NCBI RefSeq assembly: GCF_014859355.1
Contig: NZ_JACUUJ010000003.1
Location: 1-64,000 of the forward strand
Direction of reading: 5' to 3'
Length of the DNA: 64,000 nt
Source of the DNA: Yoonia sp.
Lineage (GTDB): Bacteria > Pseudomonadota > Alphaproteobacteria > Rhodobacterales > Rhodobacteraceae
This document shows, in pieces, positions 47,072 to 57,878 of this stretch (positions are counted from its first letter, which is position 1; the number at the start of each line of letters is the position of its first letter). The position numbers and the translations under genes were made by a program. The notes below the pieces were generated by a model. That model did no database searches and was not told where the DNA came from. It saw nothing but the letters and a program-made list of their open reading frames with translations.

Positions 47072-47932
47072 TCAAAACCACTGCCCCGGTTCCATCATCC
47101 CCAGATCCAGCAGTTGGGATGAATGCCATGTAAAGGGGGCGCTGCCCGGCCAGACAAAGCTATCGATTGCATCCCGACTGCCGGGGTTGTGCCGCAATGC
47201 CTTTGCCGTGCGGAACGAACAGACCGCTGCGGTGGGGCTATGGTGCCATGGGCAGGCGTAGGTATTGTATTCAGGATCGTTGAATAAACGGTCCGTCCCC
47301 ATTTCCAGGCCCGGATATGCGCGAAACAAAGCCGGTCGGTCGATCCTGCGCCGATCCCAAGGCACATGTTCTTCGAACCGCCAGCGAAGGCCGCCATAAA
47401 CATCGACCTGACGCTCTGGTCGGGCGCCTGTCGCATCATGACGTGCCAATGCATAATAGCCTGCCTGATCAAGCCATGCAGCATCGCGCGCAACGCCATT
47501 GGGCGCCTCGTTCAGATTAGATGCATATAGATCAATTACATAGCATAAAATACTGTTGCGCCGCTCTTCCATGGCGAAATTTGTCAGATCGGCGATACTG
47601 CGGTCTTCGCAAAACGGAAAATACAGGTATTCCGCGTTAAAGCTGAAATATATCCACGCGCCCGGCGCGGCCTTGATGACGGCATTCACGATCCGTTCGG
47701 GTGCGTCCGCACCGATGACGTCATAATCGACGCGATGCACGGTATCGTCAAGCGCGGGCAGGGTCATGTCGGCGGGACAAAATGCGATGATCTGTGCGAA
47801 GCCGAGGGTCTTGTGATGCGCAATGGTGCTTGCGACCTCGATCGCGTCCTCGATCAGGATCAGCGCGATTGGCCCCTTGGCAAGGTGTTGGCGGCGATCA
47901 GCGAACAGGGCGGGCAGGTCTGGGTAATGCAT
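47072..47932 (-). CDS. conserved hypothetical, possibly glycosyltransferase-like
   Basis: Coherent 286-aa ORF starting [21 protein letters not shown]; no firm domain recognised by eye. Confidence 0.55.
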   Translation of the reverse strand: MHYPDLPALFADRRQHLAKGPIALILIEDAIEVASTIAHHKTLGFAQIIAFCPADMTLPALDDTVHRVDYDVIGADAPERIVNAVIKAAPGAWIYFSFNAEYLYFPFCEDRSIADLTNFAMEERRNSILCYVIDLYASNLNEAPNGVARDAAWLDQAGYYALARHDATGARPERQVDVYGGLRWRFEEHVPWDRRRIDRPALFRAYPGLEMGTDRLFNDPEYNTYACPWHHSPTAAVCSFRTAKALRHNPGSRDAIDSFVWPGSAPFTWHSSQLLDLGMMEPGQWF

Positions 47933-48047
47933 CGGTGTCCATGGGCCTGAAGATGCGCTGCAAAATCGGCCAAATTGCCCCGCATTGCAAGCCCGCGCGC
48001 ATCCCGTTAGAAAGGCGCGATCCGTCACATCCGCAAAGAGTCCGCCC

Positions 48048-49358
48048 ATGTCCGCGCCCAAAAAGCTTTATATCAAGACCTACGGCTGCCAGATGAACGT
48101 CTATGACAGCGAACGCATGGCCGAGGCGCTGGGCGGCAAGGGCTATGTCCAGACCGATACGCCCGATGACGCCGATATGATCCTGCTGAATACCTGCCAC
48201 ATCCGCGAAAAGGCGGCGGAAAAGGTTTATTCAGAACTGGGCCGGTTCAAAGGGCTGAAGGCGGACAACCCCGACCTGAAAATTGGCGTGGCAGGCTGTG
48301 TTGCACAGGCCGAAGGGGCGGAAATCATGCGCCGCCAGCCACTGGTTGATCTGGTCGTCGGCCCGCAAAGCTATCACCGCCTGCCCGCGATGGATGATGT
48401 GGTGCAGACGGGGGCCAAGGCGCTGGACACCGATTTCCCCGAGGATGACAAATTCGACACGCTGAAAACGCGGTCAAAGGCCAAGCGCGGGCCAACAGCG
48501 TTTCTGACCGTGCAGGAAGGTTGTGACAAGTTCTGCGCCTTCTGCGTGGTGCCGTATACCCGCGGGGCAGAGGTATCGCGCCCCGCTGACCGGATCATCC
48601 GCGAGGCGCATGAATTGGTCGATGCAGGGGTGCGCGAAATTACCCTGCTGGGCCAGAACGTGAACGCTTATCACGGGCATGAACAGGGGCTTGCGGGCCT
48701 GATCTGGGAACTGGACAAGATCGACGGGCTGGCCCGCATCCGTTTCACCACCAGCCATCCCAATGACATGGATCAGGCGTTGATCGACGCCCATGGCACC
48801 TGCGAAAAACTGATGCCATATCTGCATTTGCCGGTGCAGTCGGGGTCTGACCGGATTCTGAAGGCGATGAACCGCAAACACACGGCCGCAGGTTATCTGC
48901 GCCTGATCGAACGAATTCGTGCCGCGCGCCCCGATCTTTTGCTGTCGGGGGATTTCATCGTGGGTTTCCCCGGCGAGACCGAACAGGATTTCGAAGACAC
49001 GCTGCAACTGGTCCGCGATGTGCATTACGGGCAGGCCTATTCGTTCAAATATTCCACCCGCCCCGGCACCCCGGCAGCAGAAAAGCCGCAACTGCCCGAG
49101 GATGTGATGAACGACCGCTTGCAACGCTTGCAGACGCTTTTGCGCGAACAGCAACATGCAACGCAGGCCAGTATGGTGGGGCGCGAAGTCAAGGTCTTGT
49201 TTGAAAAGGCGGGCCGCGAGGCGGGCCAGATGATCGGCAAATCCGAATATCTGCATGCTGTCTATGCCGATGCCCCGCCAGAGGTGCTGGGGCAGGTGCG
49301 GCGCGTGAAAATTCTGCAAGACAGCCCCAATTCGCTGAAGGGCGAACTGATCGGGTAG
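48048..49358 (+). CDS. miaB: tRNA-2-methylthio-N6-dimethylallyladenosine synthase
   Basis: [36 protein letters not shown] radical SAM CxxxCxxC; TRAM tail. Confidence 0.95.
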   Translation: MSAPKKLYIKTYGCQMNVYDSERMAEALGGKGYVQTDTPDDADMILLNTCHIREKAAEKVYSELGRFKGLKADNPDLKIGVAGCVAQAEGAEIMRRQPLVDLVVGPQSYHRLPAMDDVVQTGAKALDTDFPEDDKFDTLKTRSKAKRGPTAFLTVQEGCDKFCAFCVVPYTRGAEVSRPADRIIREAHELVDAGVREITLLGQNVNAYHGHEQGLAGLIWELDKIDGLARIRFTTSHPNDMDQALIDAHGTCEKLMPYLHLPVQSGSDRILKAMNRKHTAAGYLRLIERIRAARPDLLLSGDFIVGFPGETEQDFEDTLQLVRDVHYGQAYSFKYSTRPGTPAAEKPQLPEDVMNDRLQRLQTLLREQQHATQASMVGREVKVLFEKAGREAGQMIGKSEYLHAVYADAPPEVLGQVRRVKILQDSPNSLKGELIG

Positions 49359-49502
49359 GGTGGGTGCAAATCGACCTTATGTGACACTTCGTGCCGCATC
49401 GCGGGCTTTGTGATGTCAAATACGTGACATTTGCTCCGCAGTCCTTGCGCCGCTTGCCGTGACTTGCCACCTTAAGACATCTGCGACTCAAAGGAGAGCC
49501 AT

Positions 49503-50507
49503 GTGGCCACCGGTGCCCTGACCCCATCCGCCAAGGATGTAACAGAATCCCTGTTGGAATTTCCCGATAATTTCTTGCTGATCGACCTGTGCGGCGAATA
49601 TGACCGTAATCTGACTACGATTGAAAACAGCCTTGGCGTGCAAATTTTACGCCGTGGCAACCAATTGGCTATTATCGGCGAAGACGGGCCGCGCCACGAT
49701 ACACTGGACGTGTTGCGCGCGCTTTATAGCCGGCTCGAGGCGGGGCGGTCGCTTGATCCCGGTGATATCGACCGTGAACTGCGGATGGGCCACGCGGCAG
49801 ATGCCAGCCCCGCTGACCAGATCGAACTGTTCAAGGGTGACACCGCGCGTGTTGAAATCAAGACCCGCAAGAAACTGGTCGAACCGCGCACCGATGCGCA
49901 AAAGGCTTATGTCAATGCGCTGTTCGATCATGAACTGGCCTTTGGGATCGGCCCGGCAGGCACGGGCAAGACCTATCTGGCGGTCGCCGTGGGCGTAAAC
50001 ATGCTGATTTCGGGTCATGTGGACAAGATTATCCTGTCGCGCCCTGCGGTCGAGGCAGGCGAAAAACTGGGCTATCTGCCCGGCGACATGAAGGAAAAAG
50101 TCGATCCCTACATGCAGCCGCTCTATGATGCGCTGAACGATTTTCTGCCCGGCAAACAAGCGGCCAAGATGATGGAAGAAAAAGTCATCGAAATCGCGCC
50201 TTTGGCCTTTATGCGTGGGCGCACGCTGTCCAACGCTTTTGTCGTGCTGGACGAGGCGCAGAACGCGACCACGATGCAGATGAAGATGTTCCTGACCCGT
50301 CTGGGCGAAGGGTCGCGCATGGTCATCACCGGCGACCGCACCCAGATTGATTTGCCGCGCGGGGTAAATTCCGGCCTGTGGGATGCGGAACGGTTGCTGA
50401 AAAACATTCCAAAGATCAGCTTTAACTATTTCACCTCCAAGGATGTGGTGCGGCACCCGCTGGTGGCTGCCATCATCGAAGCCTACGAGGCGGATGAGCC
50501 CCGGTGA
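49503..50507 (+). CDS. PhoH-like ATPase
   Basis: FGIGPAGTGKTYLAVAVGV; VVLDEAQNATTMQMKMFLTRLGEGSRMVITGD; GTG start. Confidence 0.93.
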   Translation: MATGALTPSAKDVTESLLEFPDNFLLIDLCGEYDRNLTTIENSLGVQILRRGNQLAIIGEDGPRHDTLDVLRALYSRLEAGRSLDPGDIDRELRMGHAADASPADQIELFKGDTARVEIKTRKKLVEPRTDAQKAYVNALFDHELAFGIGPAGTGKTYLAVAVGVNMLISGHVDKIILSRPAVEAGEKLGYLPGDMKEKVDPYMQPLYDALNDFLPGKQAAKMMEEKVIEIAPLAFMRGRTLSNAFVVLDEAQNATTMQMKMFLTRLGEGSRMVITGDRTQIDLPRGVNSGLWDAERLLKNIPKISFNYFTSKDVVRHPLVAAIIEAYEADEPR

Positions 50508-50992
50508 CTGTTGATTGCCTGATCGAAGATCCCCGTTGGGGTGATATCGAAAGCCTTGCACAGACCGCGACAGATGCGGTGCTGGAACGTCTTGGGATGG
50601 AATCGTCTGTTTTTGAAATCAGTGTGTTAGCCTGTGGTGATACGCGTATCGCTTTGCTGAATGCTGATTTTCGCGGCAAGCCGCAGCCGACAAACGTGCT
50701 GAGTTGGCCATCGCAAGAGCGCGGAGCCGTGGCGGACGGCGAAATGCCTTTGCCCCCTGTGCCGGGGCCGGAAAGTGAACTGGGCGATATCGCCATCGCC
50801 TTTGAAACCTGCGCGCGCGAAGCGGCGGAAGCAGGCAAATCCATGGCTGATCACACGATCCATTTACTTGTTCATGGCACGCTTCATTTGTTGGGTTTCG
50901 ATCACGAGCGTGACCGCGATGCCACCCTTATGGAAGGGCTGGAAACAGAGATACTTGGCAAACTGGGTCTTGCTGACCCATATAGGATTTGA
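50504..50992 (+). CDS. ybeY: endoribonuclease YbeY
   Basis: HLLVHGTLHLLGFDHERDRDA; 4-nt overlap with phoH-like gene; GTG start. Confidence 0.93.
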   Translation: MTVDCLIEDPRWGDIESLAQTATDAVLERLGMESSVFEISVLACGDTRIALLNADFRGKPQPTNVLSWPSQERGAVADGEMPLPPVPGPESELGDIAIAFETCAREAAEAGKSMADHTIHLLVHGTLHLLGFDHERDRDATLMEGLETEILGKLGLADPYRI

Positions 50993-51026
50993 GCGGGCCA
51001 CGGGGCCCAATTTTGGTAAGGATGAA

Positions 51027-51917
51027 ATGGGCGATACTGACGGCGGTCCGTCTATGGCTGCGCAAAGCGCGCAAGACGATGAAATAGGCACACAGGAAGA
51101 CGGGTTTTTCGCCCGGATCCGCAATGTGTTTCAGCCAAACACCGCGACTGACGCGGCAGAGGAAACACCCCGCGAAACGGCAAGACCGGCAAATGCCATG
51201 CTTGGTCTTTTGAACCTGCGCCGCAAGCGGGTCGAGGATGTATCGGTACCAAAGGCCGACATCGTGGCGGTGCCTGTCACGGTTGCCAAGGATGAACTGG
51301 TCAAGGTGTTCCGCGACAGCGGCCTGACCCGTCTGCCGGTTTACGATGGCACGCTTGATACGCCGATCGGGATTGCGAATCTTAAGGATTTCGCGCTGCG
51401 CCACGGGTTCAACGGCGACAGCCCGGATTTTGACCTGCGCGACATGTTGCGCCCGTTGCTTTTCGTGCCGCCGTCGATGCCATTGGGGGTTTTGTTGCAG
51501 AAAATGCAGGCAGAACGCATCCACATGGCCCTGGTCATTGATGAATATGGCGGCACCGATGGTCTGGTCACAATCGAAGATCTGATCGAACAGGTTGTTG
51601 GCGATATCGAAGACGAACACGACATCGAAGAAGCCCAAAGCTGGGTGCTGGAACAGCCCGGTATCTATATGGTGCAGGCCCGCACCGATCTTGAGGATTT
51701 TCAGGCGGAAATCGGGCTTGACCTGACTGCCCATGAAGAAATCGACGAAGAAGAGATCGAAACCTTGGGGGGGCTGGTTACAATGCTGGCCGGGCATCTG
51801 CCCGCAAGGGGCGAGGTGATCGTGCATCCGATCGGCGTTGAGTTCGAGGTGGTCGATGCCGACCCGCGCCGGATCAAGCGGTTGCGTGTCTGTCTGCCAA
51901 GCGCTGCGCATGCCTGA
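51027..51917 (+). CDS. CBS-domain CorC/HlyC-type protein
   Basis: MALVIDEYGGTDGLVTIEDLIEQVVGDIEDEHD; CorC_HlyC C-terminus. Confidence 0.92.
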   Translation: MGDTDGGPSMAAQSAQDDEIGTQEDGFFARIRNVFQPNTATDAAEETPRETARPANAMLGLLNLRRKRVEDVSVPKADIVAVPVTVAKDELVKVFRDSGLTRLPVYDGTLDTPIGIANLKDFALRHGFNGDSPDFDLRDMLRPLLFVPPSMPLGVLLQKMQAERIHMALVIDEYGGTDGLVTIEDLIEQVVGDIEDEHDIEEAQSWVLEQPGIYMVQARTDLEDFQAEIGLDLTAHEEIDEEEIETLGGLVTMLAGHLPARGEVIVHPIGVEFEVVDADPRRIKRLRVCLPSAAHA

Positions 51918-53409
51918 CATCTTTGCGCGCCTCGCGGCATTGCCGGTGTGGCAGCGGTTTGCGCTGCTGAGTTTGCTGGGCGTTGTGGGCGGGCTGGGGC
52001 AGGCCCCCTTTGATCTGTGGCCCGCGACCATCATTGCCCTGGCCATACTTTTGCAGGTGCATACCGTCGCGCCGACTGCGCGGCGGGCAACGCTTGATGT
52101 CTGGTGCTTTGGGCTGGGATATTTCGGTTTTACCCTGCATTGGATCGTGGAACCCTTTCTTGTTGATATTGCCCGGCATGGCTGGATGGCCCCTTTTGCG
52201 CTGGTCTTGATGGCGGGGGGCGCGGCGCTGTTCTGGGCGCTGGCGGGTTGGCTGGCGCGGCGGGTCGCGCCGGGCGGGGCGATGTTCTTTGGGCTGATGC
52301 TGGTCTGGGCCGAACTGACGCGCGCGCTGATCCTGACGGGGTTTCCATGGGCGTTGTTGGGGCACATCTGGGTGCCGACCCCGCTGGCGCAACTGGCGGC
52401 TTTTGGCGGGCCGCATCTGCTGAGTTTGATCACCATTCTGGCGGCTTGGGCGCTGACAACGCTGTGGCACCGCAGGTTGGTGCCAGGGCCGATTGTGATT
52501 GTCGTTTTGGGTGGTGTTGCTGGGGTTTTGGGTAGCGGACCTACACCAGAGCTACGGTCAGATGGCCCCCTTGTGCGCATCGTGCAACCGAATGCGCCGC
52601 AGCACCTCAAATGGGATCCGGCCTATCGCGATGTGTTTCTGAATCGTCTGCTTGATCTGACCGGGCAGGGGGCTGTCCCTGATCTGGTGGTCTGGCCCGA
52701 AACAGCCGTGCCGTCGTTGCTCAACTACGTCCAATCCGACCTGAGCCTGCTGGAGGGTGCCGCCCGTGGCGCGCCGCTGGTCTTTGGTATCCAGCGTCTG
52801 GATGCGGCAGGGGCATTTTATAACAGTATGGTCGTCATGGGGCCGGGTGGTGTGATTCGCGACATATATGACAAACGCCATCTGGTCCCGTTCGGAGAAT
52901 ATATTCCGGGTGCGCGCCAGATCGAAAAACTGGGATTACCCGGCCTTGCCGGGTTGGTCGGCACAGGGTTTACCCCCGGCACACAGGGCGATCCGTTGAT
53001 GATACCCGGCATTGGGCTTGCTGTGCCGCTGATCTGCTACGAAGGTATTTTTGCCGAAGAAATCGTCACCGGGCCGACGCGCCCGCGATTGATGGTGCTG
53101 ATCACCAATGATGCGTGGTTTGGACAGGCGGCAGGCCCGCATCAGCATCTGGCGCAGGCCCGTTTGCGGGCTATCGAACAAGGTCTGCCGATGGTGCGCG
53201 CGGCCAATACCGGGATCAGCGCGATGATTGATGCCAAAGGGCGCATTGTGGACCAGGTATCCTTGGGCGTCGCAGGGGCGATTGATGTGCCCTTGCCGCT
53301 CGCCCTGCCCGCGACACCCTATGCCCGACGGGGGGAATGGCCATTTGTAGGCGTATTGATTTTGTTAACCTTTGGGTTCTATGCCGGCGGTCGTCGGTTT
53401 GGCAATTGA
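51910..53409 (+). CDS. lnt: apolipoprotein N-acyltransferase
   Basis: VVWPETAVPSLL; YDKRHLVPFGEYIPG; ICYEGIFAEE; LITNDAWFGQAAGPHQHLAQARLRAIEQGLPMVRAANTGISAMID. Confidence 0.95.
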   Translation: MPDIFARLAALPVWQRFALLSLLGVVGGLGQAPFDLWPATIIALAILLQVHTVAPTARRATLDVWCFGLGYFGFTLHWIVEPFLVDIARHGWMAPFALVLMAGGAALFWALAGWLARRVAPGGAMFFGLMLVWAELTRALILTGFPWALLGHIWVPTPLAQLAAFGGPHLLSLITILAAWALTTLWHRRLVPGPIVIVVLGGVAGVLGSGPTPELRSDGPLVRIVQPNAPQHLKWDPAYRDVFLNRLLDLTGQGAVPDLVVWPETAVPSLLNYVQSDLSLLEGAARGAPLVFGIQRLDAAGAFYNSMVVMGPGGVIRDIYDKRHLVPFGEYIPGARQIEKLGLPGLAGLVGTGFTPGTQGDPLMIPGIGLAVPLICYEGIFAEEIVTGPTRPRLMVLITNDAWFGQAAGPHQHLAQARLRAIEQGLPMVRAANTGISAMIDAKGRIVDQVSLGVAGAIDVPLPLALPATPYARRGEWPFVGVLILLTFGFYAGGRRFGN

Positions 53410-53445
53410 CGCCATTCGGTCCAAGGCATAAACGCGAATTTGGTT

Positions 53446-53490
53446 CTGTCACAACGGCTTCCTGACGTGGCAGTTTTTTTTATCGGAGCA
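53446..53490 (+). ncRNA. SAM/SAH riboswitch upstream of metK
   Basis: CTGTCACAACGGCTTCCTGACGTGGCAG...ATCGGAGCA: 7-bp P1 stem CUGUCAC/GUGGCAG, conserved loop ACGGCUUCCUGACG and 3' GGAGCA overlapping the Shine-Dalgarno. Confidence 0.88.
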
Positions 53491-53497
53491 CTTCCCC

Positions 53498-54679
53498 ATG
53501 GCAAGACAAGACTACACTTTCACCTCGGAATCGGTATCCGAGGGACACCCGGATAAAGTGTGCGACCGCATTTCAGATGCGGTTCTGGATACTTTCCTTG
53601 CCGAGGAACCGGAAGCGCGCGTCGCTTGTGAAACCTTTGCCACAACAAACCGCGTCGTCATCGGCGGGGAAGTCGGGCTATCTGACCAGGAAAAACTGAC
53701 AGAGCTAAAAGATAACCTTGCCCATATCGTGCGGCGCTGCGTGCGCGAAATCGGGTATGAACAGGATGAATTCCATTGGCGCACATTGGAAATCACCAAC
53801 CTGTTGCACGAACAATCCGCCCATATCGCCCAAGGCGTGAACGGCGGTGAAGGTAAGGAAGAGGGCGCCGGCGATCAGGGGATCATGTTCGGCTATGCCA
53901 CCACTGAAACCGCCGCATTGATGCCCGCGCCGATCCAATATGCCCATGCGATCCTGCGCCGTCTGGCCGAGGTGCGCAAATCTGGCGAACAGCCGACCCT
54001 GCGCCCGGATGCCAAAAGCCAGATTTCGTTGCGTTACGCGGGCGGCAAGCCGGTCGAGGTGACGTCGATCGTGCTGTCCACGCAGCACTGCGACGAAAGC
54101 CAGACCAGTGCCGATATCCGTGCGATCGTCGAACCCTACATCCGCGAGGTTCTGCCAGACGGGTTCATCACGCCGAAAACCGAATGGTGGGTCAACCCGA
54201 CCGGCACATTCGTGATTGGCGGCCCTGATGGCGATGCGGGCCTGACCGGGCGCAAGATCATTGTGGATACCTATGGCGGTGCTGCCCCGCACGGTGGCGG
54301 TGCATTTTCCGGCAAAGATCCGACCAAGGTGGACCGCTCTGCCGCCTACGCCGCGCGCTATCTGGCCAAAAATGTCGTGGCGGCGGGCATGGCGGAACGT
54401 TGCACGATCCAGCTAAGCTATGCCATCGGGGTGGCGCGCCCGCTGTCGATTTACGCAGACACGCATGGCACCGGCGAGGTTGATCCGGCAGCGATCGAAC
54501 GTGCCATTGCGCATGCAATGGACCTGACGCCGCGCGGCATTCGCAAGCATTTGAAACTGAACCAGCCGATCTTTGAACGCACGGCGGCCTATGGCCATTT
54601 TGGCCGCGAACCTGACGCAGATGGTGGGTTCAGCTGGGAAAATACAGATCTGGCTGCGGCATTGGCGCGCGGTGTTTGA
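53498..54679 (+). CDS. metK: S-adenosylmethionine synthetase
   Basis: [57 protein letters not shown]. Confidence 0.97.
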   Translation: MARQDYTFTSESVSEGHPDKVCDRISDAVLDTFLAEEPEARVACETFATTNRVVIGGEVGLSDQEKLTELKDNLAHIVRRCVREIGYEQDEFHWRTLEITNLLHEQSAHIAQGVNGGEGKEEGAGDQGIMFGYATTETAALMPAPIQYAHAILRRLAEVRKSGEQPTLRPDAKSQISLRYAGGKPVEVTSIVLSTQHCDESQTSADIRAIVEPYIREVLPDGFITPKTEWWVNPTGTFVIGGPDGDAGLTGRKIIVDTYGGAAPHGGGAFSGKDPTKVDRSAAYAARYLAKNVVAAGMAERCTIQLSYAIGVARPLSIYADTHGTGEVDPAAIERAIAHAMDLTPRGIRKHLKLNQPIFERTAAYGHFGREPDADGGFSWENTDLAAALARGV

Positions 54680-54684
54680 AAACC

Positions 54685-54706
54685 AGGGTGGGTTTCGACC
54701 CACCCT
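54685..54706. repeat. stem-loop AGGGTGGGT-TTCG-ACCCACCCT, probable REP-like element/terminator
   Basis: Perfect 9-bp arms, immediately after metK stop. Confidence 0.65.
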
Positions 54707-54750
54707 ACACACGATTGCACCCGCACACAGCCCTTGCTACATCCCGCGCC

Positions 54751-55464
54751 ATGACAAAGACCAAACACCCCTCGGGCGCGCCGTGGCGCAATTTCTATGG
54801 CCGCTTTCGCGGTAAAACGATTCGTGCCAGCCAGCATGACTATCTGGAAAACGATCTGGCCCCGTTGTCGCCCGGCCCTGTCAGTTGGGAAGACAACCCC
54901 GACCGCACGCCGCTGGATCTGGCGGGTCTGTTCGGGGACAGGGATATCTGGCTTGAAATCGGCTTTGGCGGCGGCGAACATCTGGTGCATATGGCGCAGC
55001 GTTATCCAGACATTGGCCTGATCGGCTGCGAACCTTTCATCAACGGTGTTGCCATGCTCTTGGGTAAGATCCGCAAGGCAAAGGTTCAAAACCTTGCGGT
55101 GCATCCGGGTGATGTGCGCGATCTGTTCGATGTGCTGCCGGATGCGACGCTGTCGCGCGTCTTTCTGAACTATCCCGACCCGTGGCCCAAGAAACGCCAC
55201 CACCGCCGCCGGTTCGTAACCCCCGAACATCTGGTGCCGCTGCACCGCGTGATGAAACCCGGTGCGATCCTGCGGGTTGCGACGGATATTCCCGATTACG
55301 TGCGGCAAACATTGGAAGAAGTGCCGCGTCACGGTTTTGACTGGCTGGCAGAGGGGCCGGATGATTGGCGCAATCCATGGGATGACTGGCTGTCGACCCG
55401 TTATGAACAAAAGGCCCTGCGCGAAGGTCGCACGCCCCATTATCTGACTTTTCGCAAGCGATAA
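54751..55464 (+). CDS. trmB: tRNA (guanine-N7-)-methyltransferase
   Basis: LEIGFGGGEHL; GCEPFINGV; FLNYPDPWPKKRHHRRRFV. Confidence 0.94.
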   Translation: MTKTKHPSGAPWRNFYGRFRGKTIRASQHDYLENDLAPLSPGPVSWEDNPDRTPLDLAGLFGDRDIWLEIGFGGGEHLVHMAQRYPDIGLIGCEPFINGVAMLLGKIRKAKVQNLAVHPGDVRDLFDVLPDATLSRVFLNYPDPWPKKRHHRRRFVTPEHLVPLHRVMKPGAILRVATDIPDYVRQTLEEVPRHGFDWLAEGPDDWRNPWDDWLSTRYEQKALREGRTPHYLTFRKR

Positions 55465-55473
55465 GCGTCGAAG

Positions 55474-55490
55474 CCCCGGCGGGGATATTT
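55474..55490 (+). terminator. putative rho-independent terminator CCCCGGCGGGGATATTT
   Basis: Short GC hairpin plus T-rich tail 3' of trmB. Confidence 0.4.
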
Positions 55491-55565
55491 ATCCGCGGCA
55501 GAAGCGGGGCGTGATGGACCATGACGCAGCGCTGCGCTATCACGCGGCTGAGATAAAACAAGGAC

Positions 55566-56924
55566 ATGATCATGGCTGGCCACGGCACCCCCATTCCGAT
55601 GACATCGCGCCCCTGTGGCCCCTTGATCGGCACGGCCAATGTGCCGGGGGACAAGTCGATTTCGCATCGGTCCCTGATCCTTGGGGCGCTGTGTGTGGGT
55701 GAAACACGCATCACCGGCTTGTTGGAGGGCGAAGACGTGCTGGACACCGCCCGCGCGATGCGGGCCTTTGGCGCGACTGTCACGGATCATGGCGGCGCCG
55801 AATGGTCGGTGCAGGGTGTGGGTGTGGGCGGGTTTGCCGAACCCGATCAGGTTATTGACTGTGGCAATTCCGGCACTGGTGTGCGCCTGATCATGGGGGC
55901 GATGGCCACATCGCCGATCACGGCGACTTTTACCGGTGATGCGTCATTGAATGGCCGCCCGATGGGGCGCGTGACTGATCCGCTGACGCTGTTTGGTGCG
56001 CAGGCGGTGGGGCGTGCCGGTGGGCGTTTGCCCATGACGATTGTCGGCGCTGCTGATCCGGTGCCCGTGCGCTATACCGTGCCAGTGCCCTCGGCGCAGG
56101 TGAAATCGGCGGTGTTGTTGGCGGGGTTGAATGCGCCGGGCCAGACTGTCGTGATTGAAAAAGAAGCAACCCGCGATCACACCGAACGGATGTTGCAGGG
56201 TTTTGGCGCAACCCTGACGGTGGAAGAAACGGACGAAGGCCGGGTCATCACCCTGACCGGCCAGCCCGATCTGCAACCGCAGACAATCATCGTGCCACGT
56301 GATCCTTCATCGGCGGCGTTTCCGGTTTGTGCAGCGCTGATCGTGCCCGGATCGGACGTGCTGGTGCCCAATATCGGGTTGAACCCGACCCGTGCAGGCC
56401 TGTTCACCACCCTGCAGGAAATGGGGGCCGATCTGACCTATGAAAACCTGCGCGAGGAAGGTGGCGAGCCTGTGGCGGATCTGCGTGCGCGTTATTCGCC
56501 TGATCTGAACGGCATCGCCGTGCCGCCTGCGCGTGCGGCCAGCATGATTGATGAATATCCGGTGCTGTCGGTTGTGGCGGCCTTTGCGACTGGCGTGACC
56601 GACATGCAGGGCGTCAAGGAACTGCGCGTCAAGGAAAGCGACAGGATTGATGCGATGGCCAAGGGCCTGCGCGCCGCCGGTGTCACCGTGGACGAAGGCC
56701 CGGACTGGTGGCGCGTGACGGGGCTTGGCCATGGCAATGTACCGGGGGGTGTGACGGTCGCCAGCCAGTTGGATCACCGGATCGCGATGGCCTTTTTGGT
56801 CATGGGCATGGCCGCGCAAAAACCGATGCGCGTGGATGACGGCGGGCCGATTGCCACGTCTTTCCCGGTGTTTGAACCGCTGATGGCGGGGCTTGGCGCG
56901 CAGATCGAGCGAGAAGAAACATGA
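55566..56924 (+). CDS. aroA: 3-phosphoshikimate 1-carboxyvinyltransferase, class II-like
   Basis: [69 protein letters not shown]. Confidence 0.95.
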   Translation: MIMAGHGTPIPMTSRPCGPLIGTANVPGDKSISHRSLILGALCVGETRITGLLEGEDVLDTARAMRAFGATVTDHGGAEWSVQGVGVGGFAEPDQVIDCGNSGTGVRLIMGAMATSPITATFTGDASLNGRPMGRVTDPLTLFGAQAVGRAGGRLPMTIVGAADPVPVRYTVPVPSAQVKSAVLLAGLNAPGQTVVIEKEATRDHTERMLQGFGATLTVEETDEGRVITLTGQPDLQPQTIIVPRDPSSAAFPVCAALIVPGSDVLVPNIGLNPTRAGLFTTLQEMGADLTYENLREEGGEPVADLRARYSPDLNGIAVPPARAASMIDEYPVLSVVAAFATGVTDMQGVKELRVKESDRIDAMAKGLRAAGVTVDEGPDWWRVTGLGHGNVPGGVTVASQLDHRIAMAFLVMGMAAQKPMRVDDGGPIATSFPVFEPLMAGLGAQIEREET

Positions 56925-57538
56925 GCTTTATCGTCGCTATCGACGGCCCTGCGGCGGCGGGCAAGGGGACCATTTCGCGCGCTGTGGCAGAACATTTCGG
57001 GCTGGCGCATCTGGATACCGGGCTGCTTTACCGTGCGGTAGGGGCCAGGGTGCTGGCGGGGGGGGATCCGGTCGCGGTGGCCCGTGCGCTGGACCCTGTC
57101 GATCTGGAAAACGATAATCTGCGCACACCCGCTGTCGCGCAAGCCGCAAGCGAGGTGGCCGTCATTTCTGATGTGCGCAGCGCTTTGGTGGATTTCCAGC
57201 GTGGCTTTGCCCGCCGCGCCGGTGGTGCCGTGTTGGATGGGCGTGATATTGGCACGGTGATCTGCCCTGACGCCGATGCCAAATTGTTCATCACCGCCAG
57301 CCCTGAATGCCGCGCCGCGCGCCGTCATAAGGAACTCGCCGAGAAGGGGATCGAGGCGACATTTGAAACCGTTCTGGCCGATGTCATGGCGCGCGACACC
57401 CGTGACAGTGACCGCGCCACTGCCCCGTTGGTCGCTGCCGCAGATGCGGTGCAGATCGACACATCTGATCTGTCGGTTGATGCCGCCATCGCACGCGCCG
57501 TGGCGGTGGTTGAAGCGGCACACCGACGAAAGCGATAG
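56921..57538 (+). CDS. cmk: cytidylate kinase
   Basis: [61 protein letters not shown]. Confidence 0.95.
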   Translation: MSFIVAIDGPAAAGKGTISRAVAEHFGLAHLDTGLLYRAVGARVLAGGDPVAVARALDPVDLENDNLRTPAVAQAASEVAVISDVRSALVDFQRGFARRAGGAVLDGRDIGTVICPDADAKLFITASPECRAARRHKELAEKGIEATFETVLADVMARDTRDSDRATAPLVAAADAVQIDTSDLSVDAAIARAVAVVEAAHRRKR

Positions 57539-57676
57539 CCGGCCTGTGGCGTTGCGGATCGGCAGGTCAATCTGTTGCGCTGATCTGGCCCTTATGGACC
57601 ACGTAAAACGCCGGCCCGCAAATAGCACCGTTCCGATCCTGACCGCCCACAGCAGGCGCGGGGCGGGGCAACCCCC

Positions 57677-57705
57677 TTGCAAACAAGCCTCATCCGGCGT
57701 ATACG
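57677..57705 (+). promoter_or_regulatory. putative sigma70 promoter for rpsA
   Basis: TTGCAA (57677-57682), 17-bp spacer, TATACG (57700-57705), about 175 nt upstream of rpsA ATG. Confidence 0.45.
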
Positions 57706-57878
57706 CCCCCTGTCGAAGCGCCGGGACAGGCGCGGGCTTGAGACTTGGGCGGGGTCGGTGTCAACCGGCCCTGTTGTTTTATGGCCCGCCTTGGCGCCCA
57801 AACCAAATGAAATCCCAAAGACCGGCGGAGACAACCGCACGGCCCGTATAAAACCAAACGTTAGGAAAACGACGCCAC

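Noticed and set aside
50928-52610. 560-aa minus-strand ORF
   Set aside because: Antisense to corC/lnt-type genes with strong motifs; spurious high-GC open frame.
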